Shown: positions 63,301 to 64,000 of the stretch, piece by piece
How the letters are laid out: each line of letters starts with the position of its first letter
How positions within the stretch are numbered: the stretch's first letter is position 1
Assembly (NCBI GenBank): GCA_013397075.1
Contig: VWZS01000193.1
Location: 4,979-68,978, forward strand
DNA: 64,000 nt
Direction of reading: 5' to 3'
DNA from: Rhabdornis inornatus
Lineage: Eukaryota; Chordata; Aves; Passeriformes; Rhabdornithidae
Made by a program: the position numbers and the translations under genes
The notes under the pieces: model-generated
Seen by the model: the letters and a program-made list of their open reading frames with translations, nothing else
Database searches by the model: none
Told to the model about the DNA's origin: nothing

Positions 63301-63801
63301 TGTGCTTCATACTTGATCACGACGCCTTGCTACAGGTGAGTGCCTGTGCTGCCCCTGGCAGGCTGAGCTCTGCCTGCTCCTGGGAGCTTGGGCAGTGTCT
63401 GTAAGGGGTGACTGTTCAAATGTGTCCAGTGTCCTATTCCAAATGGCTCTGCAGAGGGAGCTTTGTGCCCTGCAGGCTGGCAGAGGCAGCTCTGGCAGCA
63501 AGAGGGCACAAGTTGCTCCAGTGGACTCTGGAGTGTGGTTTCCATATTTGCTCTATAACCCATTTTCCTAGAGCTTGGTAGCACTTCAGCTTCTGTGTCC
63601 TGACATGTTTCGTGGGACTGATGGGACAGATTTCACTTGCATTTCTAACAAAACATTTACTTTCCTTCCTGTTCTGTAGTGATGCTTTTGCCAAGCTCCT
63701 GGAGTCTGGAGATCTGCACATGAGTTCTATTAAAGTAGATGGAATTAGCATTTCTTTCCAACATCTGCTGGCCAAGATCTGTTTTCATCATCATTTTTCA
63801 G
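24253..63801 (+). CDS. AP3D1: AP3D1, AP-3 complex subunit delta (30 exons, 3' end outside window)
   Basis: Delta-adaptin is the large shared subunit of the AP-3 heterotetramer. AP-3 sorts cargo from endosomes and the trans-Golgi to lysosomes, melanosomes, platelet dense granules and synaptic vesicles. Loss causes the mouse mocha phenotype and human HPS10 (known). The 30 exons join in frame to 1,157 codons plus one base. Residues 1 to about 619 (exons 1-16) are the adaptin trunk, a HEAT-like solenoid. Residues about 620-979 (exons 17-25) are the charged hinge, including the delta-specific BLVR region and runs of KKEK/KKKK. Residues 980-1157 (exons 26-30) are the appendage. Relative to the 1,215-residue human form I remember, about 58 C-terminal residues are missing because the window ends. 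The start at 24253 has a good Kozak context (GCCGCCATGG) and matches the conserved MALKMVKGSIDRMFDK. No frameshift or internal stop was seen. Confidence 0.98.
25262..25312 (-). mobile_element. Short CR1 remnant
   Basis: The plus-strand text GCTGAGTTGGAAAGGACCCA followed by a GAGCATTGAATCCAA-like word is the start of a reverse-oriented CR1 tail. Only about 50 bases are recognisable. Confidence 0.55.
33995..34558 (+). mobile_element. CR1 LINE 3' fragment (~560 bp)
   Basis: Contains TTTGGGCCCCTCAAAATAAG, GGCTGGAGAGTGTCCAGGGC, TGAGGGAGCTGGGGAGGGGC and GGGGCTGCCCAGGGGAGTGG, and ends TTCCAACCTTAATGATTCTG. This is a typical plus-oriented CR1 with its 3' end. Confidence 0.93.
36085..36430 (-). mobile_element. 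CR1 LINE internal fragment
   Basis: Reverse-oriented CR1 sequence, with landmarks CACCCCCAGCTCTCCCAGCC, AGGGGCTCCAGCCCTTGGAG and CTGGGGCAGCTCTGCAGG. It lacks the 3' tail. Confidence 0.8.
37652..37747 (+). CDS. AP3D1: AP3D1 exon 2
   Basis: Residues 33-64, AKYISQCIDEIKQELK to VCKLTY. Acceptor TTTTCCTCAG, donor GTAAGT, phase 0 at both ends. It forms the second solenoid helices of the trunk. Confidence 0.98.
38063..38095 (+). CDS. AP3D1: Candidate 33-nt AP3D1 microexon
   Basis: The segment is preceded by CTCTTTGCTCAG and followed by GTAAAG. It is 33 bases long, has no stop in the required frame and is phase 0 on both sides, so inclusion would insert SFLDKEKTEIL between exon 2 (KLTY) and exon 3 (LQMLGYD). 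A TGC lies close upstream of the acceptor AG, the arrangement known for SRRM4-regulated neural microexons. The commonly annotated protein omits it, so it would be a cassette. A chance match is possible. Confidence 0.5.
38186..38352 (-). mobile_element. CR1 LINE 3' fragment
   Basis: Reverse-oriented CR1 tail in intron 2, starting ATCATAGAATCACAGAATG and continuing GGGCAGGGACACCTTCCACT, then GGGGCAGCCACAGCTGCTC. It lies between the candidate microexon and exon 3. Confidence 0.93.
38555..38635 (+). CDS. AP3D1: AP3D1 exon 3
   Basis: Residues 65-91, LQMLGYDISWAAFN to SKFTFK. Acceptor GCTCACAG, donor GTGAGT, phase 0 at both ends. Confidence 0.98.
39210..39290 (+). CDS. AP3D1: AP3D1 exon 4
   Basis: Residues 92-118, RIGYLAASQCFHEG to TNQIRK; RIGYL is the hallmark adaptin trunk motif. 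Acceptor TTTTCCCAG, donor GTAAAT, phase 0. Confidence 0.98.
41181..41288 (+). CDS. AP3D1: AP3D1 exon 5
   Basis: Residues 119-154, DLSSPNQYDTGVALTG to DIMTL. Acceptor CTTTTTTTAG, donor GTGAGT, phase 0. Confidence 0.98.
41625..41754 (+). CDS. AP3D1: AP3D1 exon 6
   Basis: Residues 155-197 plus one base, MSHTKPYIRKKAVLIMY to EDPDP. It contains the PYIRKKAVL motif conserved across adaptin trunks. Donor GTGAGT, phase 1. Confidence 0.98.
43069..43208 (+). CDS. AP3D1: AP3D1 exon 7 (GC donor)
   Basis: Residues 198-244, GVQSAAVNVICELA to KIIKL. The acceptor is TTCCCCAG. The donor after CTG is GCAAGT rather than GT. No GT nearby keeps the conserved KLFGAL junction, so a GC-AG intron is required. Confidence 0.96.
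43471..43544 (+). CDS. AP3D1: AP3D1 exon 8
   Basis: Residues 245-268 plus two bases, FGALTPLEPRLGKK to NLIH. Acceptor CTTTCAATAG, donor GTATGT; Ser269 is split by the intron. Confidence 0.98.
45263..45312 (+). CDS. AP3D1: AP3D1 exon 9
   Basis: Residues 269-285, TSAMSLLYECVNTVIA after the split Ser; 50 bases. Acceptor TTTCTGTTTCAG, donor GTGAGA, phase 1. Confidence 0.97.
46838..46887 (+). CDS. AP3D1: AP3D1 exon 10
   Basis: Residues 286-302, VLISLSSGMPNHSASIQ; 50 bases. Acceptor TTCTGTTTCAG, donor GTGGGA. Together exons 9 and 10 restore the frame. Confidence 0.97.
47288..47336 (+). CDS. AP3D1: AP3D1 exon 11
   Basis: Residues 303-318 plus one base, LCVQKLRILIEDSDQN; 49 bases. Acceptor TTTTTTCCAG, donor GTAAGT. 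Leu319 is split. Confidence 0.97.
48104..48249 (+). CDS. AP3D1: AP3D1 exon 12
   Basis: Residues 319-367, KYLGLLAMSKILKTHPK to LDLLYGM. KYLGL and DESIRLRALDLL are standard adaptin solenoid motifs. Acceptor TCTTTCACAG, donor GTATGT, phase 0. Confidence 0.98.
48650..48790 (-). mobile_element. CR1 LINE 3' fragment
   Basis: Reverse-oriented CR1 tail in intron 12: AATCACAGAATCAGCTGGGT and TGGAAAAAGCCTTGGAGAGC, then a block rich in ACACCACTTGTCAGCCAGG. Confidence 0.88.
48964..49112 (+). CDS. AP3D1: AP3D1 exon 13
   Basis: Residues 368-416 plus two bases, VSKKNLMEIVKKLMIH to YITNFE. Acceptor TTTAACAG, donor GTCAGT; Trp417 is split. Confidence 0.98.
49197..49427 (+). CDS. AP3D1: AP3D1 exon 14
   Basis: Residues 417-493 plus two bases, YISILVELTRLEGTRHG to WICGEFS. 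It is separated from exon 13 by an intron of only 84 bases. Acceptor TCTCCACAG, donor GTGAGT. Confidence 0.98.
49657..49935 (-). mobile_element. CR1 LINE 3' fragment
   Basis: Reverse-oriented CR1 in intron 14: AATCATAGAATCCCAGAATA, AGGGATCACTGAGCTGAACC, then CCCAGCACCCTCGGGGGGAA, a CR1 subtype differing from the intron 2 copy. Confidence 0.9.
50735..50966 (+). CDS. AP3D1: AP3D1 exon 15
   Basis: Residues 494-571, HLEEANQTLEAMLRPK to DLEVQER. Acceptor CTTACAG, donor GTAAGA, phase 0. The last large trunk exon. Confidence 0.98.
51353..51498 (+). CDS. AP3D1: AP3D1 exon 16
   Basis: Residues 572-619 plus two bases, ASCILQLIKYIQKLQ to KKVPVPE. The trunk ends here and the hinge begins. Acceptor TTGTTTTTAG, donor GTAAAG. 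Confidence 0.98.
51624..51765 (+). CDS. AP3D1: AP3D1 exon 17
   Basis: Residues 620-667, LDLDAWINEPPSDSESED to EEELAR. It is acidic with a run of Ser-acid pairs (SDSESED) suited to casein kinase phosphorylation. It starts the BLVR region. Donor GTGAGT. Confidence 0.98.
52169..52305 (-). mobile_element. CR1 LINE 3' fragment
   Basis: Reverse-oriented CR1 tail in intron 17: ATCATACAATAGCTTGGGTT, GGAAGGGACCTTAAAGTTCA, GGGCAGGGACACCTTCCACT. Confidence 0.92.
52511..52582 (+). CDS. AP3D1: AP3D1 exon 18
   Basis: Residues 668-691, RREARKQEQANNPFYIK to SPQK; 72 bases, phase 0 at both ends. Acceptor TTGCTTTTAG, donor GTGAGT. Contains the conserved NNPFYIK motif. Confidence 0.98.
53323..53398 (+). CDS. 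AP3D1: AP3D1 exon 19
   Basis: Residues 692-716 plus one base, RYQDTPGVEHIPVVQ to LKVP. Acceptor TTTTCCCAG, donor GTAAGC. Part of the delta-specific hinge domain. Confidence 0.98.
54162..54361 (+). CDS. AP3D1: AP3D1 exon 20
   Basis: Residues 717-783, MPMSDQYVKLEEERRH to ITEEMPE, with a Lys-rich helix (KDKKKKKQKKEKRGK) followed by an acidic segment. Acceptor TTTCCCCCAG, donor GTCAGT. Confidence 0.98.
55019..55092 (+). CDS. AP3D1: AP3D1 exon 21
   Basis: Residues 784-807 plus two bases, NALPSDEDDKDPNDPYK to LDIDLD. The acceptor follows a CT-repeat tract; donor GTAAGT. Strongly acidic. Confidence 0.98.
56253..56276 (+). CDS. AP3D1: Candidate 24-nt AP3D1 microexon
   Basis: A long pyrimidine tract with several TGC words (GTGCTTGCACTGCTCTG) ends in ACACGCAG. 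After 24 bases comes GTAAGA. Joined between exons 21 and 22, the segment stays in frame and replaces the split Lys808 with NLVSGKPSR, adding eight residues before PLADSEK. The alternative acceptor seven bases after a GTTTCAG would give 13 bases and break the frame. Not part of the commonly annotated protein; expression is unproven. Confidence 0.5.
57351..57555 (+). CDS. AP3D1: AP3D1 exon 22
   Basis: Residues 808-876, PLADSEKLPVQRHRN onwards, then KKSKKPKKKEKKHKEKE and an EEEEEE stretch. Acceptor CTTTTCAAG, donor GTAATT. The Lys/Glu hinge is expected to be disordered. Confidence 0.97.
58233..58625 (-). mobile_element. CR1 LINE 3' fragment (~390 bp)
   Basis: Reverse-oriented CR1 in intron 22: GGCAGGGACACCTTCCACTG, GGGACAGCCACAGCTGCTCT, GGAACAATTCCTTCCCAGTA, ending near CACCCCCAGCTCTCCCAG. 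It ends about 150 bases before exon 23. Confidence 0.93.
58774..58836 (+). CDS. AP3D1: AP3D1 exon 23 (likely cassette)
   Basis: Residues 877-897, GEDLDFWLSTAPPAA to PQPQ; 63 bases, phase 0 at both ends. Acceptor AAATTCAG, donor GTAGGA. The LDFWLST segment is, as I recall, found in the long human isoform (1,215 residues) and absent from the 1,153-residue one, so this exon is probably alternatively spliced. Confidence 0.93.
59463..59558 (+). CDS. AP3D1: AP3D1 exon 24 (likely cassette)
   Basis: Residues 898-929, SEPGVGTAVVAESQEV, then an acidic EEQDEEEEDEGK; 96 bases, phase 0 at both ends. Acceptor CTCCTCAG, donor GTAAGT. Probably spliced together with exon 23. Confidence 0.9.
59593..59836 (+). 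mobile_element. CR1 LINE 3' fragment
   Basis: Plus-oriented CR1 tail in intron 24, starting AGGGGAGGCTTAGATGAGAT, with ACCCAGGGCAGTGGTGGAGT, ending CATTCATAATTCTCTGGTTC. It begins only 34 bases after the exon 24 donor. Confidence 0.92.
60308..60457 (+). CDS. AP3D1: AP3D1 exon 25
   Basis: Residues 930-979, KSSKHKKKKHKKEKEE, then HHSEEEPPESVQNG to EPLP; 150 bases, phase 0. Acceptor TTTTTGATAG, donor GTGAGT. End of the hinge. Confidence 0.97.
60586..60633 (+). CDS. AP3D1: AP3D1 exon 26
   Basis: Residues 980-995, PMSSYRLLAENPYIKM; 48 bases, phase 0. Acceptor GTTTTTCAG, donor GTGAGT. First segment of the appendage region. Confidence 0.97.
60970..61159 (+). CDS. AP3D1: AP3D1 exon 27
   Basis: Residues 996-1058 plus one base, TYDIQGNLQHDSQVTV to PFQLPP. 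Beta-sandwich part of the ear. Acceptor CATTTGCAG, donor GTATGC. Confidence 0.98.
62215..62303 (+). CDS. AP3D1: AP3D1 exon 28
   Basis: Residues 1059-1088, ISNEAQFVFTLQSIVMA to FIVK. Acceptor CACACTAG, donor GTAAGT, phase 0. Confidence 0.98.
63250..63335 (+). CDS. AP3D1: AP3D1 exon 29
   Basis: Residues 1089-1116 plus two bases, NDEGSTHEKLDFKLHF to TTPCY. Acceptor CTGTTGCAG, donor GTGAGT. Confidence 0.98.
63680..63801 (+). CDS. AP3D1: AP3D1 exon 30 (last exon in window)
   Basis: Residues 1117-1157 plus one base, DAFAKLLESGDLHMS to CFHHHFS. The donor GTGAGT shows that the gene continues. The remaining ear, starting VVERVDS in human, lies beyond 64,000. Confidence 0.97.
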
Positions 63802-64000
63802 GTGAGTCTTCCTTTATGCAGAACCTTCTGCAGAGTTCCATATTCTGAAATCTCTGCTGTACTTGATGAGTACAACAGTCCATGGGCTCAGCAATCACAG
63901 GAGCAGGTGATGTCCAGATTAAATACATTTGGGAGAGTTTTCTCCAGTTTTGCAACACTCAAAGCATGCAGTGTTCTTCAAAATGAATTCTCCTTGTGTC

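Larger units (their letters stand above)
37748..64000 (+). other. AP3D1: Remaining AP3D1 introns and trailing intron
   Basis: Introns above 300 bases with nothing recognised: 3 (38636-39209), 4 (39291-41180), 5 (41289-41624), 6 (41755-43068), 8 (43545-45262), 9 (45313-46837), 10 (46888-47287), 11 (47337-48103), 15 (50967-51352), 18 (52583-53322), 19 (53399-54161), 20 (54362-55018), 23 (58837-59462), 26 (60634-60969), 27 (61160-62214), 28 (62304-63249) and 29 (63336-63679). Introns 2, 12, 14, 17, 22 and 24 each carry a CR1 fragment. Introns 2 and 21 carry the candidate microexons. Intron 30 runs from 63802 off the end. Confidence 0.9.

Overview
The window is vertebrate nuclear DNA, almost certainly from a bird. 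It has short intron-split exons with GT-AG signals, many truncated CR1 LINE copies with the avian-type 3' end, and a GC-rich, minisatellite-rich stretch typical of avian microchromosomes. The species cannot be told from the sequence. Two protein-coding genes are recognisable, arranged head to head as DOT1L and AP3D1 are on human 19p13.3 (known synteny).

Left third (1-10,815, minus strand): the 5' end of DOT1L, the histone H3K79 methyltransferase gene. Only coding exon 1 (10,691-10,771) and a scrap of 5' UTR are present; 1-10,690 is the start of intron 1. That intron holds an inverted repeat, a perfect 19-bp hairpin, a CR1 fragment, a CpG-dense patch and an unexplained exon-like open segment at 3,900-4,083. 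A 120-bp gap lies just upstream of the start codon.

Middle (10,816-24,252): the intergenic region. It begins with a 62-63 bp minisatellite whose assembly looks faulty: single-N seams at 11,208, 13,749 and 14,006, and a 1.85-kb block present twice. Further minisatellites follow (72-81, 27-29, 14-15, 20 and 19 bp units) with two CR1 fragments. A CpG-rich promoter dense in Sp/KLF-type boxes then leads into AP3D1.

Right (24,253-64,000, plus strand): AP3D1, the delta subunit of the AP-3 adaptor complex. I placed 30 coding exons at base resolution. They encode 1,157 codons plus one base, with consistent phase at every junction. The last exon or exons, about 58 residues of the ear by comparison with the 1,215-residue human form as I remember it, lie beyond the window. 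All introns are GT-AG except intron 7, which is GC-AG. Two extra exon-like segments of 33 nt (38,063-38,095) and 24 nt (56,253-56,276) have complete splice signals and preserve the frame; they are candidate microexons and the most interesting observations here.

The two genes do not share a pathway: DOT1L acts on chromatin, and AP3D1 on vesicle sorting to lysosome-related organelles and synaptic vesicles. The intergenic array lies between their divergent promoters.
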